A stretch of DNA of 64,000 nucleotides from CAXXOK01 sp963678055 (GTDB lineage Bacteria > Bacillota > Clostridia > Christensenellales > Aristaeellaceae), in the NCBI GenBank assembly GCA_963678055.1, contig OY782679.1, positions 2,542,001-2,606,000 on the forward strand. The letters run 5' to 3'. The notes under the pieces are model-generated. The model was not told the DNA's origin. It did no database searches and saw only the letters and a program-made list of their open reading frames with translations. Position 1 is the first letter of the stretch. The number at the start of each line of letters is the position of its first letter. Below, in pieces: positions 44,610 to 53,731 of this stretch. A program made the position numbers and the translations under genes.

Positions 44610-45527
44610 ATGGCAAGCGAAATGCAAAACGCGGTTGACCGCATGAAAGCCTATATTAAGGCCCACCTGCAGGAGCCGATTACCGCACGCGATGTGGCCA
44701 ATGCCGCCGGGTATTCTCCGTTCCATGCGGCACGGATATTCAAGGAGGAAACAGGCCTGTCTCCGTTTGAATACATCCGTAAGCAGCGTATGACCGCCTC
44801 AGCACACGCGCTGCGCACCGGCGACCACCGGGTGTTGGATATCGCACTGGATTTCGTATTCGCCAGCCACGAGGGCTTTACGCGGGCCTTTGCAAACGGC
44901 TTTGGCATCTCGCCAAAGAAGTACCAAAGCTACCCAAAGCCGGAAGGTTGGCTGATTCCACGCCGCTATCTCGACCGCTCCAAATTAAAGCAGGAGGACA
45001 CCATCATGGAACAAACAGCGGTCATCTTTACGCAGATCGTCGAGCGCCCGGCACGCAAACTAATTCTGATGCGCGGCAAGAACGCCGACAATTACTTCGA
45101 CTACGCCCAGGAGATCGGCTGCGGCGAAAACAACGCCTCCGCCGCATGGGATATCCTCACGACCATCAAGGAAGCCCTGTACGAGCCGGTCGGCCTGTGG
45201 TTGCCCGATACCATGCGCCCGGAGGGTACAGGTCTCTACGCCCACGGGGTGGAAGTCCCCGCGACCTACACCGGCACAATCCCCGCCGGGTTTGATGTCA
45301 TCGACCTCGCCCCGTGTAAGCTGCTGGTATTCCAGGGTGAGCCGTACGACGACAAGGATTTTCAAACAGCCGTCGGCCTGTGCATGGACCGCATCGAGAA
45401 ATTCAACCCCACAGTATACGGCTACGAGTATGCACCTGAACTCGCACCCAAAATGCAGCTTGCGCCCTTTGGCTGGCGCGGTTACATCGAGCTGCACCCT
45501 ATCCGGGAAATGAAGAATACGAAATAA
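44610..45527 (+). CDS. AraC-family regulator with GyrI-like effector domain
   Basis: 305 residues, GAGAGGTGAG upstream. N-terminal AraC HTH pair (1-110: ITARDVANAAGYSPFHAARIFKEETGLSPFEYIRKQRM, VLDIALDFVFASHEGFTRAFANGFGISPKKY), then a GyrI/effector-binding-like domain from about 135 (RPARKLILMRGKNADNYFDY ... WRGYIELHPI). This layout is that of Rob/SoxS-type multidrug regulators with a C-terminal ligand pocket. Target genes are not obvious. Confidence 0.88.
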   Translation: MASEMQNAVDRMKAYIKAHLQEPITARDVANAAGYSPFHAARIFKEETGLSPFEYIRKQRMTASAHALRTGDHRVLDIALDFVFASHEGFTRAFANGFGISPKKYQSYPKPEGWLIPRRYLDRSKLKQEDTIMEQTAVIFTQIVERPARKLILMRGKNADNYFDYAQEIGCGENNASAAWDILTTIKEALYEPVGLWLPDTMRPEGTGLYAHGVEVPATYTGTIPAGFDVIDLAPCKLLVFQGEPYDDKDFQTAVGLCMDRIEKFNPTVYGYEYAPELAPKMQLAPFGWRGYIELHPIREMKNTK

Positions 45528-45542
45528 ACACCCCGACCACCC

Positions 45543-45568
45543 GCCGCCGCTTAGCGGCGGCTTTTTTT
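45543..45568 (+). terminator. Terminator of the AraC/GyrI-like gene
   Basis: GCCGCCGC TTA GCGGCGGC then TTTTTTT. Confidence 0.92.
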
Positions 45569-45633
45569 GTTGACCATCCCCCGCCAGCAATGCTATGCTA
45601 AAAGCAGCATGGAGCGGTAATGGAGGTGCAGTG

Positions 45634-46467
45634 ATGGCATTTTCGCACAAAACTTATCAGAGTAATCCTACCCGCAGCGGCATGGCCCGGTTGTTGGACG
45701 GGATACTCTATTCCTCAAACGGCGATCCCAAAAACAAGCTAAGTCTGCTCAGGCCCTGGGAAAAATCGGCGCGCTATCCGCTGGTGGTATTCGTGCAGGG
45801 TTCAAGCTGGACTACCCCAAACCTCGGCTATGAAATTCCCCAACTGTCGCACCTGGCGCAGCAGGGCTATGTGGTCGCGACCGTTTCCCATCGCGATGTC
45901 AAGGAGGGCAACCCATTCCCCGCATTTTTGCAGGATGTGAAAACAGCCATCCGCTATCTGCGCGCGCATGCGGATACGTACTGCATTGATCCTACGCGCG
46001 TTTGCATCTACGGTACATCCTCCGGCGGAAACACCGCTATGCTGGTCGGCGCAACAGGCGATGATCCGCAGTATAAAACCGAGGAGTACGCCGATCAGTC
46101 CGACGCGGTCAACTGTGTGGTGTCCTGCTTTGGCCGGATGGATTTAACAAAACTTTCGGAGATGCAAAACCCGCTGGGCGACATATTCTTCAGCCTGATC
46201 GGGACAGGCGATGCGGCTACGGTACTCAAAGCCATGAGCCCCTACCATGCCATCAACAAGGACACCCCCTTCCCGCCCTGTCTGATCGCCCATGGAACCG
46301 GCGATCAAATTGTGCCGTATGATCTGGCGGAGATGATGGCAGAAAAGCTTAAGCAGCTTGGCAAAGAGGTGCGGCTTCTAACCGTGACCGACGCCCCGCA
46401 TGAGGACACCTTCTGGTCCTGGCCGCTGATTGAGGATATTTATGCGTTTATCAAGGCGCACATCTAA
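45634..46467 (+). CDS. Alpha/beta hydrolase, BD-FAE/esterase-like
   Basis: 277 residues from the ATG at 45634 (GGAGGTG upstream). Serine hydrolase fold with nucleophile in YGTSSGGN, Asp in HGTGDQIVPYD and His in DAPHEDTFW; the oxyanion region is FVQGSSWTTPN in place of HGGG. Close in pattern to the BD-FAE and hormone-sensitive-lipase-type esterases that deacetylate plant polysaccharides or small esters. No signal peptide. It begins the run of small enzyme genes. Confidence 0.85.
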   Translation: MAFSHKTYQSNPTRSGMARLLDGILYSSNGDPKNKLSLLRPWEKSARYPLVVFVQGSSWTTPNLGYEIPQLSHLAQQGYVVATVSHRDVKEGNPFPAFLQDVKTAIRYLRAHADTYCIDPTRVCIYGTSSGGNTAMLVGATGDDPQYKTEEYADQSDAVNCVVSCFGRMDLTKLSEMQNPLGDIFFSLIGTGDAATVLKAMSPYHAINKDTPFPPCLIAHGTGDQIVPYDLAEMMAEKLKQLGKEVRLLTVTDAPHEDTFWSWPLIEDIYAFIKAHI

Positions 46468-46488
46468 AATACATATAAGGAGCTAAGC

Positions 46489-46971
46489 ATGGCAGAGAAA
46501 CTAAGCTTCCGGTTTGCAACCCCTTCGGATACCCCGCTGGTTTTATCCTTCATCCGCGATCTGGCGGAGTACGAGCATATGCTCGACCAGGTATCGGCCA
46601 CTGAAGAACTATTACACGAGTGGCTATTTGTGCAGAAAAGGGCCGAGGTGCTCTTTGCGCTAGCAGATGGCAATGCGGTCGGCTTTGCGCTGTTTTTTCA
46701 CAACTTCTCCACGTTTTTGGGTAAGGCGGGGTTGTATCTGGAAGATTTGTTTGTCAAACCCGCATACCGGGGCAAAGGCTATGGCAAGGCGATTTTGAAA
46801 AAACTGGCACAGCTCGCCGTAGAGCGCGGCTGTGGACGGCTGGAATGGTGGTGCCTGGACTGGAACGAGCCGAGCATCCGCTTCTACCGCTCACTGGGCG
46901 CCGAGCCGATGGATGATTGGACGGTATACCGCATCACCGGCGACACGCTGACAAAGTTGGCCAGCACATGA
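46489..46971 (+). CDS. GNAT acetyltransferase, SSAT-like
   Basis: 160 residues, AAGGAG upstream. GNAT fold with acetyl-CoA loop VKPAYRGKGYGKAIL and the neighbouring LEDLF and WCLDWNEPSIRFYRSLGAE, a pattern of spermidine/thialysine N-acetyltransferases. It follows the esterase gene by 21 bases and shares ATGA with the next gene. Confidence 0.88.
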   Translation: MAEKLSFRFATPSDTPLVLSFIRDLAEYEHMLDQVSATEELLHEWLFVQKRAEVLFALADGNAVGFALFFHNFSTFLGKAGLYLEDLFVKPAYRGKGYGKAILKKLAQLAVERGCGRLEWWCLDWNEPSIRFYRSLGAEPMDDWTVYRITGDTLTKLAST

Positions 46972-47447
46972 CCACAGACTTTCTACTGGTACTGACCGAC
47001 GGGCAGGACCCCCGCTTTGCCACCCTCTGCCGAGAACTGGACCAGACCTTGAACACACTTGTTGGCGGCGAAACACAGCGCAAGCAGTATATCCAGTACA
47101 ACACGCTGGAAACCATCCACAACGTGGTACTCGTGCTAAAAAACGGACAGCCCGTAGCCTGTGGCGGCTACAAGCAGCACGCGCCTGGCACGGCGGAGGT
47201 GAAGCGCGTATATGTACGCCCCGATTGCCGTGGACAAGGATATGCCAAGGCCATACTGGCTGCGCTGGAATCGCGTGCCGCATCGCAGGGCTATACCCGC
47301 CTGATATTGGAGACGGGCAGCATGCTGCATGCAGCCATCGCACTGTATACCGCCATCGGCTTTGAGCGCATTCAAAATTATCCCCCTTACCACACTATGC
47401 CGATGTCCGTTTGCATGGAAAAGCGGCTGGGCAGTTCACGCAAATAA
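46968..47447 (+). CDS. GNAT acetyltransferase
   Basis: 159 residues from the ATG in the ATGA overlap. CoA-binding motif VRPDCRGQGYAKAIL, with GGYKQHAPGTAEVKRVYV before it and a C-terminal YTAIGFERIQNYPPY. Resembles small-molecule GNATs of the YycN/PaiA kind; substrate unknown. Confidence 0.87.
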   Translation: MTTDFLLVLTDGQDPRFATLCRELDQTLNTLVGGETQRKQYIQYNTLETIHNVVLVLKNGQPVACGGYKQHAPGTAEVKRVYVRPDCRGQGYAKAILAALESRAASQGYTRLILETGSMLHAAIALYTAIGFERIQNYPPYHTMPMSVCMEKRLGSSRK

Positions 47448-47459
47448 GGAGGTCTGTTC

Positions 47460-48014
47460 ATGCAGTATGTGGCGTTCTTCCGAGGCATCAATGTGGGCAG
47501 CGGACGCGTGGTAAAAATGGCCGATCTTCGGCAGCTGTTTACCGATTTAGGATGCTCACAGGTGCAAAGCTATATCCAAAGCGGCAATGTGCTGTTTGCA
47601 AGTGACCAATCCCCCTCCGCCCTGCCAGGCCGCATAGAAAACGCATTTCAAACGCGCTATGACTTTGCCAGCCAGGTCATTCTACGCACGGCAGAGGAGC
47701 TGCACGCCATCCTGCGTGCATTGCCCTTTTCCGATGAGGAGATTACGCAAGCCGAGGCCAAAAGCCCCGGCAAAGCCCATGTTTATGTCTTTCTATCGGG
47801 TACACCCATCGCGCCGGATACAATTGCCGATCACACGGCGGGGCCGGATCGGGCGGTGCTGTCGGGGCGCGAACTATACCTGCTGTGCTATCAGGGTATC
47901 AGCCGCTCCAAACGCGCCGCGCCGCTGCTAAAACCTGAGGCAAAGCTCACTTCCCGCAACCTGAAAACCCTGCAAACACTGCAATCCATGCTGCAAAAAG
48001 ACCCGGAAGCCTGA
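47460..48014 (+). CDS. DUF1697 family protein
   Basis: 184 residues, AAGGAGG upstream. Clear family start YVAFFRGINVGSGRVVKMADLRQLFTDLGCSQVQSYIQSGNVLF and end TSRNLKTLQTLQSML. Function of DUF1697 is unknown. Same direction as the two GNAT genes, 12 bases after them. Confidence 0.93.
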   Translation: MQYVAFFRGINVGSGRVVKMADLRQLFTDLGCSQVQSYIQSGNVLFASDQSPSALPGRIENAFQTRYDFASQVILRTAEELHAILRALPFSDEEITQAEAKSPGKAHVYVFLSGTPIAPDTIADHTAGPDRAVLSGRELYLLCYQGISRSKRAAPLLKPEAKLTSRNLKTLQTLQSMLQKDPEA

Positions 48015-48033
48015 TGCTTACCGGGTCTTTTTT
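47995..48033. terminator. Bidirectional terminator overlapping two gene ends
   Basis: AAAAAGACCCGG / CCGGGTCTTTTTT stem. The arms lie inside the last codons of the DUF1697 gene and of the convergent GNAT gene, so the stop codons sit in the loop. Confidence 0.9.
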
Positions 48034-48461
48034 AAATATACCATGTCTTTGAGCTGGATTCCATCTTCCACCATAACGTGGTCGTAATTGTCGATAAAAA
48101 AGTTCTTTAGGCGGTGCGACGGCGTAAACCCGCATCGCTCATAAAAGCCTAGGCTGCTTGGCACATCCCCCGTGCCCACAAGCAGTGTGTCGCCATCCGG
48201 GTAGTACTCCCAAACGCCATTGATTAATGCTTTGCCGTATCCCTTGCGCCGGGCGTCCGGCTGCACGGCGATGTTCTTTAACTCGTAGCATCCGTCACCC
48301 TCGCATGTGATGACGCACGCCGCCTGTACGCGGCCATCATCCTGCAAAACGTACATGTCGCCGCGCGTCAGGTAGCGGTCGATCATATCCTCCTGCTCGT
48401 CAGCCATCAGCAGCAGATCAAGGTATTGTTTTTTGTTTTCTGTTACTTTACGAATCTTCAT
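48018..48461 (-). CDS. GNAT acetyltransferase
   Basis: 147 residues, AGGAG before the ATG. CoA motif VQPDARRKGYGKALI; LKNIAV before it, FYERCGF after it, like the YhbS/GNAT proteins of Firmicutes. Only member of the acetyltransferase run on the minus strand. Confidence 0.88.
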   Translation of the reverse strand: MKIRKVTENKKQYLDLLLMADEQEDMIDRYLTRGDMYVLQDDGRVQAACVITCEGDGCYELKNIAVQPDARRKGYGKALINGVWEYYPDGDTLLVGTGDVPSSLGFYERCGFTPSHRLKNFFIDNYDHVMVEDGIQLKDMVYLKKTR

Positions 48462-48609
48462 GGTTTATACTCCTATGTACTATGAAACTATACTTAGTAT
48501 AGGCCAAATCCGCCTGGCATACAATACCCAGCTGTGGCCGCCGGATACGGGCTTGTGCTATACTGATACCATCACCCTGGCCTGCCACATATGCTGAAAG
48601 GATTGTTCC

Positions 48610-49095
48610 ATGCTTGTGCCCATGACCGCGGAAACCGCAATGCAAATTTCCGGTTGGACTTATGCAAACGAATACGCGGTTTACAGCTTTGCCCGCAGCG
48701 ATGAAACCCTGCGCGAACTGCTTTGCGGCGAGTATTATGCCTGCCTGAACAAAAGCGGTGAGCTGATCGGCTATGTTTGCTTTGGAACTAGTGCGCGTAT
48801 CCCCACCGCAGAGGAATATTCCTACACACCCGATGCGCTGGACATGGGCCTTGGCATGCGTCCGGATCTATGCGGGCAGGGGCTGGGGTATGCATTTATT
48901 ATGGAAGCCATCGCGTTTGCTAGGCGCGAGCTTGCCGCCGGGGATCTCCGCCTGTCGGTCTTTGCCGGCAACCGGCGGGCCGTGCGTGTCTATACAAAAG
49001 CCGGGTTCCACTACGAGGCGAGCGTCAATCACCGGCTGGCGCGGACGCTGTTTTATATCATGCGTTGCCCAAGCAGGCAAAGGAGAAAGTCATGA
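48610..49095 (+). CDS. GNAT acetyltransferase
   Basis: 161 residues, GAAAGGA upstream. CoA motif MRPDLCGQGLGYAFI; end motif VYTKAGFHYEA. Resembles RimI-like GNATs. ATGA overlap with the next gene. Confidence 0.86.
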   Translation: MLVPMTAETAMQISGWTYANEYAVYSFARSDETLRELLCGEYYACLNKSGELIGYVCFGTSARIPTAEEYSYTPDALDMGLGMRPDLCGQGLGYAFIMEAIAFARRELAAGDLRLSVFAGNRRAVRVYTKAGFHYEASVNHRLARTLFYIMRCPSRQRRKS

Positions 49096-49538
49096 TTCGC
49101 TATGCACACACCAACATCGTCGCCGCCAACGCACAAACGCTGATTTCGTTTTACAAGTCGGTGCTGGGCTGCCAGAGCATCGGTGAGGCGCGCGACCTGC
49201 GCGGCGACTGGCTGGACACCCTCACGGGGCTTCAAAACACACACATCACGGGAGAGCATCTGCTGCTGCCCGGATACGGCGACAGCCACCCGACGCTTGA
49301 GATATTTCAGTATGATGCCTTGGCAGATGATCTGCCTCGCGACATCAACCGCCCCGGCATCGCCCACCTGGCCTTTGCTGTGGACGATGTACCCGCGATG
49401 CTTGCCAAAGTGCTCCGCTTTGGCGGCAGCGCTGTGGGCGAGCTCATCCGCCAGCGTTATGAAGACGGCCGCACGCTGACCGCCGTATACGCCCGCGACC
49501 CGGAAGGCAATATTCTGGAGCTGCAAAGCTGGACCTAA
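49092..49538 (+). CDS. VOC-family (glyoxalase/bleomycin resistance-like) protein
   Basis: 148 residues from the ATG in the ATGA overlap (AAAGGAGAAAG upstream). Two VOC modules: YAHTNIVAANAQTLISFYKSVLGC, and GIAHLAFAVDDV with YARDPEGNILELQSW. Metal ligands H, H and E are present. Could be a dioxygenase, lyase or binding protein. Confidence 0.85.
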   Translation: MIRYAHTNIVAANAQTLISFYKSVLGCQSIGEARDLRGDWLDTLTGLQNTHITGEHLLLPGYGDSHPTLEIFQYDALADDLPRDINRPGIAHLAFAVDDVPAMLAKVLRFGGSAVGELIRQRYEDGRTLTAVYARDPEGNILELQSWT

Positions 49539-49562
49539 ACAACACACGAAAGGAACCACACC

Positions 49563-50132
49563 ATGGCATTTTCATTGCAAACCGAAGACCTAGTCCTTAA
49601 AACCGCTGATCTATCCTTTGCGGACATGCTTGTTGCTTACTTTGAACGCAATCAATCGTTTCTCAAAGCATTTGAGCCCAAGCGCGACGCGCACTTCTAT
49701 ACGCTGGAGCATCAGGAAGCGCAGTTGCAGCGCGACCTGACGGACATCATCGAAAGAACCGGCGTACGCTTCTATATTTTTCTGCAATCAGACCCCGATA
49801 CCATCATTGGCAGCGTTGGCTTAAGCAACATCGTATGGGGCAATTTCCTGTCCTGCTTTTTTGGCTATCGGCTGGATGAAGCGCTGCAAGGCCGGGGTTA
49901 TATGACCCAGGCCGTGAATGCCGTGGTGGCGTTTGCGTTTGATACGCTGAAACTGCACCGCATCGAGGCCAATATTATGCCCCGCAATGCCGCCTCCCGC
50001 CGGGTGCTGGACAAGTGCGGCTTCCAAGAAGAAGGCCTGTCCCCCCGCTACATCCAAATTAATGGGGTGTGGGAGGACCATGTCCATATGGTTAAGCGCA
50101 ACGAAGCGATGGAAACCCAGGAGAACGTATGA
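49563..50132 (+). CDS. GNAT acetyltransferase, RimJ/RimL-like
   Basis: 189 residues, AAAGGAA upstream. Signature GYRLDEALQGRGYMTQAVNAVVAFAFDTLKLHRIEANIMPRNAASRRVLDKCGF, standard for ribosomal-protein-alanine-type acetyltransferases. Shares ATGA with the next gene. Confidence 0.92.
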   Translation: MAFSLQTEDLVLKTADLSFADMLVAYFERNQSFLKAFEPKRDAHFYTLEHQEAQLQRDLTDIIERTGVRFYIFLQSDPDTIIGSVGLSNIVWGNFLSCFFGYRLDEALQGRGYMTQAVNAVVAFAFDTLKLHRIEANIMPRNAASRRVLDKCGFQEEGLSPRYIQINGVWEDHVHMVKRNEAMETQENV

Positions 50133-50653
50133 AAACGATCCTGACAACCGACCGCCTGTTCCTGCGCGAGATGACGCAAGACGATCTGCCCGCGCTGGCG
50201 GCCATATTGCAGGATGAGCAAACGATGTACGCCTACAATGGCGCGTTTTCGGACGCGGAAACCCAGACCTGGCTTACGCGGCAGCTGGAACGCTATCAAA
50301 AAGACGGCTTCGGCCTGTGGGCGGTGTGCCTGAAAGAGTCTGGGGATATGATCGGGCAAACGGGCATCACCACCCAGCCAGTGGAGGAAGGCATCGTGCC
50401 GGAGATCGGCTATCTGCTCAACCGCACATACTGGCACCAAGGGTATGCGGCAGAGGCCGCAATCGCCTGCAAGCAGTATGCCTTTACCGTGCTGGGCATT
50501 GACGAAATTTATTCCATTATCCGCGAGACGAACCTGCCGTCCATGAACGTCGCCATTAAAAACGGCATGACCGTGAAAAAGCGCTTTATCAAGCACTTCC
50601 GTGGCGTGGACATGCCGCATTATCTGTTCGGGGTCAAGAAACCAACCTTATAA
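50129..50653 (+). CDS. GNAT acetyltransferase, RimJ/RimL-like
   Basis: 174 residues. Similar layout to the preceding gene but a different subfamily: TDRLFLREMTQDD, IGYLLNRTYWHQGYAAEAAIACKQYAF and SIIRETNLPSMNVAIKNGM. Its stop overlaps the convergent PhzF gene by six bases (TTATAA, where both stops are TAA). Confidence 0.91.
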   Translation: MKTILTTDRLFLREMTQDDLPALAAILQDEQTMYAYNGAFSDAETQTWLTRQLERYQKDGFGLWAVCLKESGDMIGQTGITTQPVEEGIVPEIGYLLNRTYWHQGYAAEAAIACKQYAFTVLGIDEIYSIIRETNLPSMNVAIKNGMTVKKRFIKHFRGVDMPHYLFGVKKPTL

Positions 50654-51424
50654 CAGCAGCTCACCCTGCAAATAGCACACGGCCTTGCCGCCGATCTTCA
50701 CACGCGTGCCGCAATCCTGGCAGTACAGCATACCACCGCGCTGCGAAAGCTGAGCGGCGGTCATGCTTTTTTTATGCAGCCGCTCGCTCCAATAGGGGAT
50801 GAGGTTGGTGTGGGTAGAGCCGGTAACCGGGTCTTCGTCGATGCCGGTATTGGGCGCAAAAAAGCGGGATACGAAGTCAAGCGTTTCCCCCTTGGCCGTC
50901 ACCACAAACCCCAGCGGACCGGGAATCGCTGCCAGCGCTTTGTAGTCCGGTTGTATGCTTTTTAGCACAGCCTCGGACTCGACCAAGCAGAGCATATCGC
51001 GCGAGCTGTGCGCCTCCAGTATCTTCACACCCAGCGCGGTCTCCAGCTCCGCCGGAACCGCGCAGGGTACGGGCTTACGGCTGGGGAAATCCAGCGTTAA
51101 AATATCGCCTTCGCGCGTGACTGTCAGCCGCCCGGAAACGGTATCAAACCGCACCTCAGTTGCGCCGGGCTCTACATACTGCATTACCACAAACGCGCTG
51201 GCCAGGGTTGCATGCCCGCACAAGTCAATCTCATCCACCGGGGTAAACCACCGCAAGTGATACGCGTCTCCATCCGGGTAGAAAAACGCGGTCTCCGGCA
51301 GGTTGTTTTCAGCGGCAATTTGCTGCATCAGCGCTGCGTCCGCCGGTGTATCCAGCACGCACACCCCGGCGGGGTTTCCAGCAAACAAAGCATCGGCAAA
51401 CGCATCCACCACATAGTATTTCAT
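50648..51424 (-). CDS. PhzF-family isomerase-like protein
   Basis: 258 residues from the ATG at 51424 (GGAGGGAAG upstream). Family marks: VVDAFADALFAGNPAGVCVLD, ENNLPETAFFYPDGDAYHLRWFTPVDEIDLCGHATLASAFV (acidic catalytic residue in NLPETAFF), and DEDPVTGSTHTNLIPYW. Slightly short. Physiological substrate of such PhzF proteins is mostly unknown. Confidence 0.93.
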   Translation of the reverse strand: MKYYVVDAFADALFAGNPAGVCVLDTPADAALMQQIAAENNLPETAFFYPDGDAYHLRWFTPVDEIDLCGHATLASAFVVMQYVEPGATEVRFDTVSGRLTVTREGDILTLDFPSRKPVPCAVPAELETALGVKILEAHSSRDMLCLVESEAVLKSIQPDYKALAAIPGPLGFVVTAKGETLDFVSRFFAPNTGIDEDPVTGSTHTNLIPYWSERLHKKSMTAAQLSQRGGMLYCQDCGTRVKIGGKAVCYLQGELLL

Positions 51425-51553
51425 CGGGCTTCCCTCCTGCCTGTTCTTATCCAATATCCTACCGCACACACCGCCCTTTGACAAGGCGAAATCCATTTGC
51501 ACGGCCGTGGGCCATCTGCTACAATGAAACAAAGAACAAAGGAGGACTGCAAC

Positions 51554-51790
51554 ATGCCGCATATCGTGATTAAAACCATCGCGGGTCCCTCGCAAGCGCA
51601 GCTGAAACAGGCTGCCGAGCAAATTGCCGATGTGGTCAACAAAACCATGGGCAAGCCGACGAAGTACATTTCCGTTTCGGTGGAGGAGTACTCCTTTGGC
51701 GAGTGGGCGGACGTCTATAACGAGTATGTGAAAGATCAGGATAACGTACTAGTCAAGCCCGGTTACACCGACCCGAAAACCTTCACCTGA
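51554..51790 (+). CDS. 4-oxalocrotonate tautomerase-family protein
   Basis: 78 residues from the ATG at 51554 (AAAGGAGG upstream), leaving the catalytic Pro directly after Met (MPHIVIKTIAG). Matches the PptA-like tautomerase group (KYISVSVEEYSFGEWADVYNEYVKD). Starts on the opposite strand about 130 bases from PhzF and two bases before the kinase gene. Confidence 0.9.
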   Translation: MPHIVIKTIAGPSQAQLKQAAEQIADVVNKTMGKPTKYISVSVEEYSFGEWADVYNEYVKDQDNVLVKPGYTDPKTFT

Positions 51791-51791
51791 T

Positions 51792-53051
51792 ATGCCCAGC
51801 GGAATGGAAAGCCTGCGTGCGGATGCCGATACCATCATCCGCGCGTCGCTTGCCGCCGCCATGCCGGAAAAAGCTGTGCGGGACGCGCTGCAAGGCAAAG
51901 CCTTTGGGCGCGGCCGCCTGCTGCTGGTTGCGGTAGGCAAAGCGGCCTGGCGCATGGCCGCGGCGGCCTGTGAGCTGCTTGAAGGCCGAATTGCACAGGG
52001 CATTGTACTCACCAAATACGGCCATAGCGAAGGGCCGCTGGCAAGCCTGCGCGTGCTGGAAGCCGGTCATCCCCTGCCCGATCAGGCCGGAGTGGATGCC
52101 ACAGCCGAAGTCTTGCACATGACCGAGAGACTGAACAAAGATGACACGGTTCTTTTCCTGCTTTCAGGTGGCGGATCGGCCTTGTTTGAACAGCCGCTGG
52201 TACCGCTTGCGACCTTGCAGAGTATCACCGATCAGCTACTCAAAAGCGGCGCGGCGATTGCGCAGATCAACTGCATACGCAAGCGCTTATCGGGCGTAAA
52301 GGCCGGGCGCTTTGCCCGGCACTGCGCGCCCGCAACCGTATTGACCGTTGCCCTGTCCGATGTGCTGGGAGACGACCCTGCGGCCATCGCGTCCGGCCCC
52401 GCCGTGGCCGACCCCTCAACCGGTGCGGACGCCCTGGCGATTGTCGAGCAGTTCGACTTGCAGCTTGACGAGGATATGCTTTCGCTTCTACAGAAGGAAA
52501 CCCCCAAAACGCTTGCAAACGCAGAGACGATAGTCGCTGGCAGTGTGCGCCTGCTATGCGAAGCCGCCAGGGAGCAATGCAGGCAGCTTGGCTACGACCC
52601 CTACTTGCTCACCGACAGCCTGCGCTCCTCCGCCCGGGAAGCGGGTCAGTTGTTCGGCTCGGTCGCGCAGGTGCACCAGACCGCCGATCACTCGCTGGCG
52701 TTTATCGCAGGCGGTGAAACCGTGGTGCAGGTCAAAGGCACGGGCCTTGGCGGCCGCAACCAGGAACTGGCACTGACCGCCGCTATTGATCTGCATAACC
52801 TGTACAACACCGCGCTGTTTTCCATCGGCTCGGACGGTACCGACGGCCCTACCGACGCGGCAGGCGGCTATGTGGACACCCAAACCCTGCGCGCGCTGCG
52901 CAGGCAGGACCTAAGCCTCCAGGCGATGCTTGATAATAACGACAGCTATCACGCGCTGTCTGCCTGCGGCGGGCTGATTAAAACCGGGCCGACAGGTACC
53001 AACGTAAACGATTTGACCGTACTGCTCATCAAACGCAAGAGTAAACAATAA
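51792..53051 (+). CDS. Glycerate 2-kinase (MOFRL family)
   Basis: 419 residues. ATP-dependent phosphorylation of D-glycerate, class II. N-terminal domain LLLVAVGKAAWRMAAAA, VLEAGHPLPDQAGVDAT, LSGGGSALFEQP and ALSDVLGDDPAAIASGP; C-terminal MOFRL domain GETVVQVKGTGLGGRNQELAL and SDGTDGPTDAAGGYVD. Starts two bases after the tautomerase stop without a clear RBS, so coupling is likely. Symbol left open (garK/gckA/ttuD naming varies). Confidence 0.93.
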   Translation: MPSGMESLRADADTIIRASLAAAMPEKAVRDALQGKAFGRGRLLLVAVGKAAWRMAAAACELLEGRIAQGIVLTKYGHSEGPLASLRVLEAGHPLPDQAGVDATAEVLHMTERLNKDDTVLFLLSGGGSALFEQPLVPLATLQSITDQLLKSGAAIAQINCIRKRLSGVKAGRFARHCAPATVLTVALSDVLGDDPAAIASGPAVADPSTGADALAIVEQFDLQLDEDMLSLLQKETPKTLANAETIVAGSVRLLCEAAREQCRQLGYDPYLLTDSLRSSAREAGQLFGSVAQVHQTADHSLAFIAGGETVVQVKGTGLGGRNQELALTAAIDLHNLYNTALFSIGSDGTDGPTDAAGGYVDTQTLRALRRQDLSLQAMLDNNDSYHALSACGGLIKTGPTGTNVNDLTVLLIKRKSKQ

Positions 53052-53065
53052 AAAGGCGGATATCC

Positions 53066-53731
53066 ATGAAACCGATTCGCATCCTGCTCGTGGAAGACGA
53101 TATGATGATTGCCTCCGGCCTGCAATACGCGCTGGAGACCGAAGGCTACACGGTGGCGCACGCCAAAACCGTTGCCGATGCCCGCACACTGGCCGCTGCG
53201 GATCCGTTTGATCTGGCAGTGCTGGATATGCAGCTGCCCGACGGCAGCGGACGCGAGGTGCTGGCGGCTGTAAAGCCTGCCGGTACGGCCGCGCTGTTTT
53301 TAACCGTGGTGGACGATGAGGGCGTGATGGTGCAGGCACTTGAAAGCGGCGCGGACGATTATATTGTCAAGCCGTTTCGCCTGCGAGAGTTTCTGGCCAG
53401 GGTGAAAACCGTGCTGCGGCGTAAGGCCGGTGGCGCGGGCGACCAGCTATCCGTCGGCGGCGTGACCATGCAGCTGACCAAGAACACGGCAAGCGCACAC
53501 GGACAGCCGCTGGATCTGACCGCGCTTGAGTATAAGCTTTTGCTATTCTTTGCGTCCCATCCCGGGCAGACGCTGACGCGCACCCAGATTCTGGATCACC
53601 TGTGGGATGGCGCGGGCGACTTTGTGGAGGATAACACCCTCACCGTGTGCATTAAGCGCCTCCGGCAAAAACTGGGCGACGCTGCCGACATCGAAACCGT
53701 ACGGGGGGTTGGCTATCGTGTGGCTGAATAA
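53066..53731 (+). CDS. OmpR-family response regulator of an ABC-linked system
   Basis: 221 residues. Receiver with D11/D12, phospho-acceptor D54 in AVLDMQLPDG and K in YIVKPFRLREF; winged helix from about 125 (TALEYKLLLFFASHPGQTLTRTQILDHLWD, VCIKRLRQKLGD, RGVGYRV). Belongs with the kinase that overlaps it by 14 bases and probably with the ABC transporter at 55517, whose promoter region has phased GTCA repeats. Confidence 0.94.
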   Translation: MKPIRILLVEDDMMIASGLQYALETEGYTVAHAKTVADARTLAAADPFDLAVLDMQLPDGSGREVLAAVKPAGTAALFLTVVDDEGVMVQALESGADDYIVKPFRLREFLARVKTVLRRKAGGAGDQLSVGGVTMQLTKNTASAHGQPLDLTALEYKLLLFFASHPGQTLTRTQILDHLWDGAGDFVEDNTLTVCIKRLRQKLGDAADIETVRGVGYRVAE

